A stretch of DNA of 64,000 nt from assembly GCF_902702935.1 (NCBI RefSeq), contig NZ_LR738855.1, positions 62,001 through 126,000 on the forward strand, read 5' to 3'. Positions 7,002-15,536 of the stretch are shown piece by piece. Each line of letters starts with the position of its first letter. Positions within the stretch are counted from its first letter, which is position 1. The notes below the pieces were generated by a model. That model did no database searches and was not told where the DNA came from. It saw nothing but the letters and a program-made list of their open reading frames with translations. Position numbers and translations under genes: made by a program. This DNA comes from Corynebacterium rouxii. GTDB lineage: Bacteria > Actinomycetota > Actinomycetes > Mycobacteriales > Mycobacteriaceae.

Positions 7002-8675
7002 GTGGTTTCGTTACTGGAGATCCGCTGGATTCTGGCTCTTGATACTCAAGGTAACCAGATTTCAGTTGGAATACGAGATATTTTCGCGGGGGAGGTGCAG
7101 GTTGCCTATATTCAGGGGGAGTCCCCAGCTCAAGACTATGCAGTGATGCGGCTTTTGCTGGCTATTTTCTGGCGTGCCCATTCCATGGATATCGACATGG
7201 ACGTGGAACCTTTTGATTTCCTTGAATGGTTCAACAAGATGAGACGTCGTCTTGCTCGAAAAGGGAAAGATCAGGTCGTCCTAGACTATTTGGATCGTTA
7301 TGCTGATCGCTTCGATCTTTTTGATGCAAAAGCTCCCTTTATGCAGGTAGCGGGTCTTCATATGGCATCGGGTGGGTATAGACATATAACGACGATCATT
7401 CCGGAAGCGCAAAATGAGTATTTCAGTATGCGTGGAGGGAAAGAACGCGACTCTGTTTCGATCGAAGAAGCTGCGCGCTGGCTAGTTTATGCACAAGCTT
7501 TTGACTACAACGGTATTAAATCGGGTGCTGTGGGAGACTCGCGCGTCAAAGGTGGAAGAGGTTACCCAATTGGTACCGGCTGGACTGGTATGACGGGCGG
7601 CACCTTAGTCAAAGGTGAGGATCTTCTCGACACTCTACTGTTGAATACCACTCTGGAAACCTTGAATGACCCCGAAGACCGCCCCGTGTGGGAGCGTACT
7701 GCGTACGGGCCAGATGAAAGGGCTGTGGTTGGAGAGAACTCGCAACCTCAAGGCCCTGCAGATTTAGCTACATGGCAGTCACGTAGGATCCGGTTGATAC
7801 CCGAAGGGGATCGAGTCGTAGGAGTAATTGTCTGTAACGGGGACAAGATACCGGACGCTGGTGCCAATGTGCTAGATGATCCGATGACCCCATATCGTTT
7901 CTCCGCGAATAAGTCGAAAAAAGACCATGATGTTTACTATCCACGTCCTTATGACGTAGAGCGAACAATGTGGAAAGCGCTAGATGCCTTAGTCGTTGCA
8001 GAAACTGATGGCGGTTTTAGTGCTAAAGAAAAGGCTCCTAAGCGGCCGAAAAACCTTGCTAGCCTGGCGGAATTGGCTGTACAAAAGGCCAATGTTCCAG
8101 CAGTGCTGAATGTGGATCTGGTTTCTGTGGAGTACGGTCCGCATGCATCGTCGGTAGCAACTACCTATGCTTCTCGCATGAGCATGCCGGTAGTTTTGCT
8201 CCTGACGGAAGCGAAACATCTGCGAGGAAAAGTGCGCGAGATTGCTCGTGCAACCACACAATCTGCAGTGGCTTTAGGGCAGTTTTCAGGAAATCTACTC
8301 GACGCGGCTGGTGGGGAATATGCATTCCAACCTGCGATAACAGATCGTGTGTTAGCGGAACTGGAGCCGAGATTTAATGACTGGCTTGAGCGGTTGCGTG
8401 ATATTTCACCAGAACAAGCAATTCAAGAGAACGAATCGTTGACGGATCTGGAGAAAGCCTGGCAGCACACGGCGCGGTCAATCATTGATCAGCATGCGCG
8501 GATTTTATTGCGCGGTGCTGGTCCCAAGGCATTGGCAGGACGAATTCAGTATCGCGACGCTGATGACCATAAAGGACGAGTGGTATCGGCAGCTGGCTAT
8601 TACCGAATGCTGCAGCGGAAACTCGATGAGGTGCTTCCTCTAACAGTAAGAAAACAAGAAAAGGAAGGAGAGTAA
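7002..8675 (+). CDS. cas8e: Cas8e (Cse1/CasA), Cascade large subunit
   Basis: A 557-residue large subunit of the type I-E Cascade complex, which reads the PAM and normally recruits Cas3. The N terminus (LEIRWILAL, then SPAQDYAVMRLLLAIFWRAH) follows the Cse1 pattern of a PW-like start and a leucine-rich helix. The C-terminal four-helix region includes DAADDHK-like and YYRMLQRKLDE segments. Three starts are possible in frame (TTG 6996, GTG 6999, GTG 7002), and GTG 7002 has the best spacing from GGAAGGAG. It opens a tight seven-gene operon. A cas3 gene, usual immediately upstream, is absent here. Confidence 0.9.
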   Translation: MVSLLEIRWILALDTQGNQISVGIRDIFAGEVQVAYIQGESPAQDYAVMRLLLAIFWRAHSMDIDMDVEPFDFLEWFNKMRRRLARKGKDQVVLDYLDRYADRFDLFDAKAPFMQVAGLHMASGGYRHITTIIPEAQNEYFSMRGGKERDSVSIEEAARWLVYAQAFDYNGIKSGAVGDSRVKGGRGYPIGTGWTGMTGGTLVKGEDLLDTLLLNTTLETLNDPEDRPVWERTAYGPDERAVVGENSQPQGPADLATWQSRRIRLIPEGDRVVGVIVCNGDKIPDAGANVLDDPMTPYRFSANKSKKDHDVYYPRPYDVERTMWKALDALVVAETDGGFSAKEKAPKRPKNLASLAELAVQKANVPAVLNVDLVSVEYGPHASSVATTYASRMSMPVVLLLTEAKHLRGKVREIARATTQSAVALGQFSGNLLDAAGGEYAFQPAITDRVLAELEPRFNDWLERLRDISPEQAIQENESLTDLEKAWQHTARSIIDQHARILLRGAGPKALAGRIQYRDADDHKGRVVSAAGYYRMLQRKLDEVLPLTVRKQEKEGE

Positions 8676-8678
8676 ACC

Positions 8679-9305
8679 ATGGCGGAAAACAAAGATGCCC
8701 TTCGCGCTGCAGTGGGGGCGACATGTCATAGGTTGCAAGAGGCCTACCTAGGTGATCGGAATTCGGCACGACATCACAGTGCTCGCGCTACCTTGGCAGA
8801 GTTACGTCACGGTGCCACTGTGGATATCAGGAAAAATCCACTGGGCCTAGAAAAAGTGTTGTTTGCAATGGCAGGGGATTTTTCTGACCGTCTAGTTGGA
8901 CATGGGGATAATCCATCGCCCTCTGAAGAAGCAGCTTTTGTGGCACTCACACTGTTCGGTGTGCATATGCAGTCTGCTACATCACCAGTGCATATTCCAC
9001 AAGTGAGTTTTGCTTCTGCGTGTGGTCGACTTCATTCGTTGGGAACTTCGGATTCAATCAAGCCACGTGTCGACGCCATGCTTTTAGCCTCCCAGGAACA
9101 AGCACGATTGGTTCACATTCGATCGTTGGTGACACTCCTACGGGCTAACAACATTGGATTTGACTACGGACTTTTAGCACGTGATTTGCGTGCCCTTAAT
9201 GATCCAAAGAAACGCGCTGGCATTCAGCTTCGATGGGGACGGGATTTTGCCATTGGGCATTTCCGTAACTCCAATTCCACTACTAACTCCACTCAAACTG
9301 CTTAG
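8679..9305 (+). CDS. cse2: Cse2 (CasB/Cas11e), Cascade small subunit
   Basis: A 208-residue helical protein, the small subunit that forms a dimer along the belly of type I-E Cascade and steadies the R-loop. It starts 3 bp after cas8e with a GGAGAG site inside the cas8e end. Matching segments are SARHHSARATLAELRHG in the N-terminal half and HIRSLVTLLRANNIGFDYGL, then LARDLRALND with a closing RWGRDFA in the C-terminal half. Length fits the family. Confidence 0.88.
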   Translation: MAENKDALRAAVGATCHRLQEAYLGDRNSARHHSARATLAELRHGATVDIRKNPLGLEKVLFAMAGDFSDRLVGHGDNPSPSEEAAFVALTLFGVHMQSATSPVHIPQVSFASACGRLHSLGTSDSIKPRVDAMLLASQEQARLVHIRSLVTLLRANNIGFDYGLLARDLRALNDPKKRAGIQLRWGRDFAIGHFRNSNSTTNSTQTA

Positions 9306-9319
9306 AGAAAGGCATCATC

Positions 9320-10453
9320 ATGACTCTCGTTGTAGACATTCACGCACTTCAAACCGTTCCTCCTAGCCTGATCAACCGTGACGATATGGGAGCTCCCAAA
9401 ACAGCAATTTTTGGTGGTGTTCCACGTCAGCGCGTTTCCTCCCAATCATGGAAGCGGGCAGTTCGACGTTTCTTTGAAGACGAGATTGATAAGAGCACCG
9501 TGGGCTTGCGGTCGCGCAAACTTCCAGAAAACATCGTCAGTCGTGCGATCGCACTAGGTAGCGACCTCACCGAAGATCAGATTCTCGATGGTGTGCGTCA
9601 GCTGTTTAAAGCCGCAAAGATTTCACTCGTTGAGCCAAAAGCACCTAAAAAGGGCGAAGAATTGCCAGAGGATGCAGAAAAGTATCCCACCACCGGTTAC
9701 CTCCTTTTCCTGAGCCCATATCAGCTAGATCGTGCTGCTCAGGCTGTTGTGGACAAGAATGGTGAGAAGTTCACCAAGGCTGAAGCGGAAGACATCCTAG
9801 ACACCAAGCACTCCGTTGATATGGCACTGTTTGGCCGCATGCTTGCCGACGCCCCTGCGTACAACATTGATGCATCAGTGCAGGTTGCACACGCTATTAG
9901 CGTCCATGAATCGCAGCCAGAATTCGACTATTTCACAGCTGTCGATGATGTTGTAGAAGATGCTGAAGAAACCGGCGCAGGCATGATCGGTACTACCCAG
10001 ATGATGTCCTCAACCCTGTATCGCTTTGCCACTGTCAATGTTGATGGTTTGGTAAAAAATCTAGAAAATACGGAACTGGCCCATGAGGCAGTTCGCATGT
10101 TCATCCGAGCTTTCGCAGAGTCTATGCCTACCGGTAAACAGAACTCTTTTGCCAATAACACGCTTCCTGAGCTGATGTACGTTGCTGTTCGCGATACCCG
10201 CTCCGTATCTCTGGTCAATGCATTCGAAGAGCCAGTCGCGGCAGTTGACGGAAGTCGTCGACAAGCAGCTGCCACGGCCCTTGCTCGTGAAGAACGTGAC
10301 GTTGAGGAAGCTTATGGAATGAAGCCACTCGCCTCATTCGTGGTGGCACTCGGTGAATTGGGAACAGACTTCGAAGAACTAGCGGAAAAAGTGACGCTCA
10401 CAGAGTTGGGCGAAGCAGTCATTCGTACTTTAGCCGCTCAGGAAGCGAAGTAA
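9320..10453 (+). CDS. cas7e: Cas7e (Cse4/CasC), Cascade backbone subunit
   Basis: A 377-residue RAMP protein that forms the six-copy backbone holding the crRNA. The N-terminal signature is intact: IHALQTVPPSLINRDDMGAP followed by FGGVPRQRVSSQSWKRAVR. The middle has the typical DMALFGRML and VAHAISVHESQPEFDYFTAV segments. The C-terminal half includes GTTQMMSSTLYRFATVNVDG and MPTGKQNSFAN. It lies 14 bp after cse2 behind AGAAAGG. Confidence 0.95.
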   Translation: MTLVVDIHALQTVPPSLINRDDMGAPKTAIFGGVPRQRVSSQSWKRAVRRFFEDEIDKSTVGLRSRKLPENIVSRAIALGSDLTEDQILDGVRQLFKAAKISLVEPKAPKKGEELPEDAEKYPTTGYLLFLSPYQLDRAAQAVVDKNGEKFTKAEAEDILDTKHSVDMALFGRMLADAPAYNIDASVQVAHAISVHESQPEFDYFTAVDDVVEDAEETGAGMIGTTQMMSSTLYRFATVNVDGLVKNLENTELAHEAVRMFIRAFAESMPTGKQNSFANNTLPELMYVAVRDTRSVSLVNAFEEPVAAVDGSRRQAAATALAREERDVEEAYGMKPLASFVVALGELGTDFEELAEKVTLTELGEAVIRTLAAQEAK

Positions 10454-10457
10454 CTTC

Positions 10458-11162
10458 ATGTCCTATTCACTTCTACTGCTGCTGAAAGGGCCTTTGCAGT
10501 CATGGGGTGATGAGTCTCGCTATAACACACGCGCTACCGGAAACACTCCAAGTAAATCTGGGGTTATTGGGTTGCTTGCAGCAGCACAAGGCCGGCAGCG
10601 CACAGACAGTATTGAAGACCTCGTCGCACTCGACTTCGCGGTCCGAGTAGATCAATCGGGCACGCTCCTGCGGGACTATCAGACAGCGCAGCCATGGCAA
10701 AAGGCTCCTAAAGCTAACGCAAGCCTCGTAACACGGCATTTTCTTAGCGACGCAGCATTCGTTGCTGCAATTGGCTCTGAAGATAAAGAACTTTTGGAAG
10801 GACTCCAAGGGTATCTGCGGCAACCTACTTATCCGCTGTTCTTAGGACGGCGTTCATGCCCTGCTCCAGTTAATTTGGATTTGGGTATTGTGGATAAGCC
10901 CGTCGTGGAGGCTCTGATGGCTCACGATACTTGGCACGCAACCTCTGCTCACCAGCAGGAACGTTCTAGGGATGTTGAGCTTCCTATTTATCGTGATGGT
11001 AAGCCAGGCGAGCACGGTGTTCCTCGGCAAGACGTTCCGTTGTCATTTGCTCAAGAACATCGTCGATACGGATGGCGCACTGTTGTTTATGCAGGATCGA
11101 AGAGCATTGTGAACGAAAAGGGCACGGCTAATGATCCATTCTTTGAGGCGGTGATTTCGTAA
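10458..11162 (+). CDS. cas5e: Cas5e (CasD), crRNA 5'-handle binding subunit
   Basis: A 234-residue Cas5 RAMP that caps the 5' handle of the crRNA in Cascade. The start MSYSLLLLLKGPLQSWGDES, then RATGNTPSKSGVIGLLAAA, and the LRDYQTAQ and LGRRSCPAP segments are standard for type I-E Cas5. It follows cas7e by 4 bp, and its stop is separated from cas6e by a single base. Confidence 0.93.
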   Translation: MSYSLLLLLKGPLQSWGDESRYNTRATGNTPSKSGVIGLLAAAQGRQRTDSIEDLVALDFAVRVDQSGTLLRDYQTAQPWQKAPKANASLVTRHFLSDAAFVAAIGSEDKELLEGLQGYLRQPTYPLFLGRRSCPAPVNLDLGIVDKPVVEALMAHDTWHATSAHQQERSRDVELPIYRDGKPGEHGVPRQDVPLSFAQEHRRYGWRTVVYAGSKSIVNEKGTANDPFFEAVIS

Positions 11163-11163
11163 C

Positions 11164-11826
11164 ATGGCCACTTTTACCAAAGTGCTGATTAACCCAGCAC
11201 GCAGACAGGGGCGTAAGTACCTAACCAACCCCCATATGCTGCATGCCGCGGTTATGCATGGGTTCCCACCGGACTGCGATACCAGCACCGAACGAATCCT
11301 GTGGCGTCTTGATGAGCGCGGTCACGAGCATATTTTGTATGTGGTGGGTCCAGAAAAACCTACTATCGACCACATCGTGGAAGAAGCCGGCTGGGATGTT
11401 CGACCGCCACAATCCGCTGATTACGATCGGATGCTTTCTCAGCTCACCAAGGGGCAGAAATGGAATTTCGAGTTGGTAGCCAATCCAACTCATACCATTC
11501 CTGTTCAGGGCGGAAAGCGTGGAAAAGTAGTTGCACATAGTACAGCTGCTACGCAGTTGGAATGGCTGCATCGTAAAGCCGAATCAATGGGAGTCAGTTT
11601 TGGAACCCTTGAGAACAGCAGCGCTCAAGTGGTTGGCAAAAAGACCCTAGATTTTCATCGCTCTCGTCCCAATGGTGAAAAGGGAAATCGCGTCCATCTG
11701 GTTACTGCTCGTTTCTCTGGCCAGTTGGAGGTAGTTGACTCAGATAAATTGCGTGCAACACTTATTGGTGGTGTGGGTCGTGCTAAAGGCTACGGCTGTG
11801 GTTTATTAACGCTCGCGAGAGGCTAA
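11164..11826 (+). CDS. cas6e: Cas6e (CasE), CRISPR RNA endoribonuclease
   Basis: A 220-residue RAMP nuclease that cuts the repeat hairpin of the pre-crRNA. The N-terminal MLHAAVMHGFP segment carries the histidine that corresponds to the catalytic one in Cas6e. The C terminus has the glycine-rich loop GGVGRAKGYGCGLLTLA. It should be able to process the CCCCGC/GCGGGG hairpin repeats at 2003-2812. It lies directly after cas5e in the same operon. Confidence 0.93.
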   Translation: MATFTKVLINPARRQGRKYLTNPHMLHAAVMHGFPPDCDTSTERILWRLDERGHEHILYVVGPEKPTIDHIVEEAGWDVRPPQSADYDRMLSQLTKGQKWNFELVANPTHTIPVQGGKRGKVVAHSTAATQLEWLHRKAESMGVSFGTLENSSAQVVGKKTLDFHRSRPNGEKGNRVHLVTARFSGQLEVVDSDKLRATLIGGVGRAKGYGCGLLTLARG

Positions 11827-11832
11827 TAAACC

Positions 11833-12768
11833 ATGTCTGCCACCCCTAGCCAGAGCCCATTAGATCGCTTGCTACTTCCGCGAATGGAAAGTCGATTGTC
11901 CTTCCTTTATGTGGAAAGAGCTGTGATCAATCGTGATGGAAATGCGCTGACGATTAAAGATCAGCGCGGAATCGCTCATGTCCCAGCAACTCAACTAGCA
12001 GTTGTTTTGCTGGGGCCAGGCACCAAAGTGACGTATGCGGCGATGGCATTACTTGGCGACGCCGGCGCTTCCGTTGTGTGGGTAGGGGAGAAGGGGGTGC
12101 GCTATTATGCACATGGTCGACCACCTGCCAAAACATCTCGTTTTGCAGAAGCTCACGCTCGACTATGGAGTAATCAGCGCACTCGCCTTCGATGTGCACG
12201 ACGCATGTATGACATGCGCTTCCCAGGAGAGGAAATCTCGCAGCTATCTCTGGCGCAACTTCGCGGCAGAGAAGGTGCCAGAATGAAGAAAATCTATGCC
12301 GCAGAAGCGCAACGCACAGGTGTGGTGTGGACACGTAGAAACTATGATCCTCAAGATTTTGAATCAGGTGACCCCATTAATCGTGCGCTTACCGAAGGAT
12401 CGGCTGCTTTATATGGCATTGCCCACGCGGTGATCGTAGCTCTTGGTTTTATCCCTTCTCTCGGGATCGTACACACAGGAACTGACCGTGCTTTTGTCTA
12501 TGACATTGCAGATCTCTATAAGGCAGAAATCTCCATTCCTGCAGCTTTTGAAGCAGTCGCGGCTATTCCTTCGGGCGACGATCTTAATGTGCGCGCACGA
12601 ATTCGTGACAAGGTTGTGAGCACCCGATTGATGCAGCGGATGGTTCATGATCTTCAAGATCTCATGGAGATCCCAAAAGAAGATGCCTATTCCGATGTTG
12701 ATCTCATGCTGTGGAGTGAACTTGAGGTCATTGCTGCTGGTGTGAACTGGTCAGCAGAAAGATTTTGA
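11833..12768 (+). CDS. cas1: Cas1e, CRISPR integrase
   Basis: A 311-residue type I-E Cas1, the integrase that inserts new spacers with Cas2. The metal-binding triad appears intact: Glu in RALTEGSAALYG, His in LGIVHTG and Asp in FVYDIADLYK. The N-terminal beta domain (LSFLYVERAVINRDG, VPATQLAVVLLGPGT) is of normal length. The gene starts 6 bp after cas6e. Its intact motifs suggest that spacer acquisition could still work. Confidence 0.95.
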   Translation: MSATPSQSPLDRLLLPRMESRLSFLYVERAVINRDGNALTIKDQRGIAHVPATQLAVVLLGPGTKVTYAAMALLGDAGASVVWVGEKGVRYYAHGRPPAKTSRFAEAHARLWSNQRTRLRCARRMYDMRFPGEEISQLSLAQLRGREGARMKKIYAAEAQRTGVVWTRRNYDPQDFESGDPINRALTEGSAALYGIAHAVIVALGFIPSLGIVHTGTDRAFVYDIADLYKAEISIPAAFEAVAAIPSGDDLNVRARIRDKVVSTRLMQRMVHDLQDLMEIPKEDAYSDVDLMLWSELEVIAAGVNWSAERF

Positions 12769-12774
12769 GCCACC

Positions 12775-13122
12775 ATGATTGTTCTTGTTGTTTCCGCCGT
12801 ACCAGCTGGTCTTCGTGGAGATCTTACAAAATGGCTCATGGAGATCTCCCCTGGTGTTTTTGTAGGTAATCCCAGTGCTCGAATTCGGGATCTGTTGTGG
12901 GAGCGAACCACTGAGCTCAGCAAGGACGGGCGTGCACTGTTGATTTACTCGAGTAATAACGAGCAAGGCATGGAATACAGAACACATCGGCATGAATGGG
13001 AGCCCACAGATTTTGATGGGTTGACGCTGATGATGCGCCCAGACAACACGAAACCCAGTTCGTATCAACGTCGAACTGGGTGGTCTATTGCGCGAAACGT
13101 TAGGAAGAATCGCGGGAAGTAG
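12775..13122 (+). CDS. cas2: Cas2e, CRISPR adaptation protein
   Basis: A 115-residue type I-E Cas2. It starts MIVLVVSAVPAGLRGDLTKW and continues with EISPGVFVGNPSARIRDLLW, and has the NNEQGMEYRTHRHEWEP segment typical of the family. The last 35 residues form a variable tail. It ends the cas operon 7 bp before the convergent crgA stop, which leaves no room for an array downstream of cas2. Confidence 0.95.
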   Translation: MIVLVVSAVPAGLRGDLTKWLMEISPGVFVGNPSARIRDLLWERTTELSKDGRALLIYSSNNEQGMEYRTHRHEWEPTDFDGLTLMMRPDNTKPSSYQRRTGWSIARNVRKNRGK

Positions 13123-13129
13123 GAAGCGC

Positions 13130-13399
13130 CTAACGCCATCCCATGGTCATGAGCAGGCCGATGATGAAGAGTCCGAAGCCGATGCCGTAGTTCCATGGGC
13201 CGAGTTCGGTCATGAAGGAGATGTCTTGGCCTGCTAGGTAGTTAACGATCAGCCAGAGTAGTCCGGCGAGGATGAGGCCGAACATGATGATTTTGTACCA
13301 CAGTGGGGTGCCCGTGGAGTTGATTTTCACGGGGGTGCGGTTTGCGGTGGAACCAGCGGTGTAAGCGGTGGAGCTGTGGTTGATCTTTGACTTTGGCAT
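13130..13399 (-). CDS. crgA: CrgA, cell-division membrane protein
   Basis: An 89-residue septal protein of actinobacteria that helps recruit peptidoglycan synthases to the divisome. It has a polar N-terminal third and two membrane helices ([20 protein letters not shown] and [16 protein letters not shown]) joined by the short outer loop [14 protein letters not shown]. Length and position beside pknB match other actinobacteria. It is transcribed in the same direction as the pkn operon but separated from it by 115 bp. Confidence 0.93.
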   Translation of the reverse strand: MPKSKINHSSTAYTAGSTANRTPVKINSTGTPLWYKIIMFGLILAGLLWLIVNYLAGQDISFMTELGPWNYGIGFGLFIIGLLMTMGWR

Positions 13400-13479
13400 C
13401 GTGGGGTGTCCTTGTTGGTTTGTAAGTTTCTAAGAGTTTATCAATCTATCAGGTTAGCGCCAGCCGCCGCACGAGCAGC

Positions 13480-13503
13480 GCTGGTGCTACTGGCAGCACC
13501 AGC
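13480..13503. terminator. hairpin downstream of pknB
   Basis: The arm gctggtgct (13480-13488) pairs perfectly with agcaccagc (13495-13503) around a 6-nt loop. There is no T-run. It may be a processing or pausing site ending the pkn operon. Confidence 0.4.
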
Positions 13504-13514
13504 AGCGTTAACTG

Positions 13515-15536
13515 CTAGTGCTGTGCTGGTGGCACGAGTGCCGTAAGGTTGAATTCGTAGAGGCGAATTTCAATAGGTGCGTCTTTGCGCAGTGCTGTGC
13601 CTGGGGTTGGTAGTTGTGAGGCGATCAGGTTTTGGTCGGTCACAGCTACGGTGGGCACTTTCGCTGCTTGGTTGAGTCGGGAGGCGTTGCCGTTCCAGCC
13701 AGCGTCGTGCAGGATGCGCACTGCGTCGCCAATTGTTTGGCGGGTGATGTCTGGGACGGTGAACATTGCCCCGTTGGAGATCTGTACTGTGACGCCAGAG
13801 CCCTTAGGTATTTCGGCGCCTTCGTCTGGTACGGCGATCACGGTTCCGGCTGGTTCGACGGAATCAACGCGGACGACTTCGGGTTTGAAGCCTAGGGAGG
13901 TTAGGTTGCCTTCGGCTTGGTCCCATTTCATGCCGGTGATCACGGGAACGCGGACTGCTTCTACACCGGTGGAGACAGTAATGGATACCTTGGACCCACG
14001 GGATACCTGAGAACCGGCTGCGGGGGAGACTTCGATGATTTCGCCCTTGGGGACGGTGTCGGAGGAGTCTTCACGCACGGTGGGGTCGAGAAGCAGACCG
14101 GCGGCTTCGAGGATCTTAACCGCGTCGGCGGTATTCTTACCGCTGAGGTCGGGAACCTCAGTGATCTCTTTACCGGAGGAAATGGTGAGGCGCACAGTAG
14201 AGTTGCGCTGCACGTTGGAACCATCGGTGGGGTTGGTGCGAATAACCTTACCGCGAGGAATATCAGGGTTGGGTTCTTCGATCACATTGACCTGTAGTCC
14301 TAGCTTTTCCAGCTGGTTCACAGCATCCTGCTGCGTGGAGTTTTGCAGCTTAGGGATGGTCACGGTGGATCGCTGAGAAAACGGTCCGCCACCAAAATAG
14401 TCAATGGCAAAGCCGGCACCCACAGCCAAGACGAGTACTGCTAAAATAGCGGCGAGAATCCGCAGGCCACGGTTGGATGATCGTGGTGCAGCATGCGCAC
14501 CACCGGAACCGGTCACCGCAGCCGAACCAGTTACGGCACCGGCAGGAACCACACCAGCACCAATGCCAGCACCAGCCTCGGCGTGATCCAACTCAGTCAC
14601 CTGGGTTACTGGAACCACGGTGGTAGACGCTGGGTCTTGGGTAGCAAAGCTGGTCGGCGTGACATAGTGGCGTGCCGCGTCGGTGACCGCATTGCGCTCA
14701 AGGCGTTCAAGATCCGCGCACATTTCTTGTGCGGTCTGGTAGCGATCACCAGGGTGCTTAGCCATGGCAGTAAGCACAACAGCATCGACGTTAATTGCTG
14801 CGGTAGGCGAGAGGTCAGCGATGTATTCGCTGGGCTTTACGGGGTCTTCCTGTACGTGTTGGTAGGCAACAGCGAAGGGGGTTTCGCCCTCGAAAGGTGG
14901 TTTACCAGTGAGGGTTTCATAAAGCACACAGCCTAGGGCGTAGACATCGGAGCGGGCGTCGGCAAGCTTTCCGCGTGCCTGCTCTGGTGAGAGGTACTGG
15001 GCGGTGCCGATCACTGCGGAGGTCTGCGTCATGGCGCTGGTGGCGTCGTCAAGCGCGCGTGCGATACCAAAGTCCATGATTTTGACCGCGCCGGTGTTGG
15101 TGATCATCACGTTCGCGGGTTTGATGTCGCGGTGAATAATGCCAGCATCGTGGCTGACCTGCAGCGCATGGCACACAGGGATCAAAGTATGTGCCGCCTG
15201 GCTAGGTGTTAGCGGGCCATCCTCGCGAACAATGTCACGCAGGGTGCGGCCGTTGACCAGCTCCATCACAATGTAAGGAGTGTTCAACCCAGCCCGTGGA
15301 GTTTCACCGGTGTCGTACACCGCGACGATCGCAGGGTGGTTGAGCTTGCCGGAATTTTGAGCCTCCCTACGGAAGCGCTCGCGGAAGTTCACATCCCGTG
15401 CTAAGTCGGCACGCAGCATTTTTACCGCGACCTTGCGGCCGAGAAGAACATCGGTGGCCTCATACACCTCAGACATGCCACCAGTACCGATGACGTCGCC
15501 AAGGCGATAGCGGTCGGCTAGAACGATATCGGTCAC
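13515..15536 (-). CDS. pknB: PknB, PASTA-domain serine/threonine kinase
   Basis: A 673-residue membrane kinase that coordinates growth and division. The kinase domain (residues 10-275) has GTGGMSEVYEA, the catalytic HRDIKPANV and DFGIARALDD. A membrane helix near 358-378 (ILAAILAVLVLAVGAGFAI) leads to four extracellular PASTA repeats of about 65 residues each, which bind muropeptides or lipid II. It overlaps the pknA stop by 4 bp, so translation is coupled. The 14.5 kb linker is rich in Ala, Gly and Thr. Confidence 0.97.
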   Translation of the reverse strand: MTDIVLADRYRLGDVIGTGGMSEVYEATDVLLGRKVAVKMLRADLARDVNFRERFRREAQNSGKLNHPAIVAVYDTGETPRAGLNTPYIVMELVNGRTLRDIVREDGPLTPSQAAHTLIPVCHALQVSHDAGIIHRDIKPANVMITNTGAVKIMDFGIARALDDATSAMTQTSAVIGTAQYLSPEQARGKLADARSDVYALGCVLYETLTGKPPFEGETPFAVAYQHVQEDPVKPSEYIADLSPTAAINVDAVVLTAMAKHPGDRYQTAQEMCADLERLERNAVTDAARHYVTPTSFATQDPASTTVVPVTQVTELDHAEAGAGIGAGVVPAGAVTGSAAVTGSGGAHAAPRSSNRGLRILAAILAVLVLAVGAGFAIDYFGGGPFSQRSTVTIPKLQNSTQQDAVNQLEKLGLQVNVIEEPNPDIPRGKVIRTNPTDGSNVQRNSTVRLTISSGKEITEVPDLSGKNTADAVKILEAAGLLLDPTVREDSSDTVPKGEIIEVSPAAGSQVSRGSKVSITVSTGVEAVRVPVITGMKWDQAEGNLTSLGFKPEVVRVDSVEPAGTVIAVPDEGAEIPKGSGVTVQISNGAMFTVPDITRQTIGDAVRILHDAGWNGNASRLNQAAKVPTVAVTDQNLIASQLPTPGTALRKDAPIEIRLYEFNLTALVPPAQH

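Noticed and set aside
1..13122. An integrated prophage
   Set aside because: No integrase, portal, terminase or structural genes are seen. The accessory material is plasmid-type.
13123..13514. CRISPR array downstream of cas2
   Set aside because: cas2 is 7 bp from the convergent crgA gene and the following hairpin is not a CRISPR repeat.
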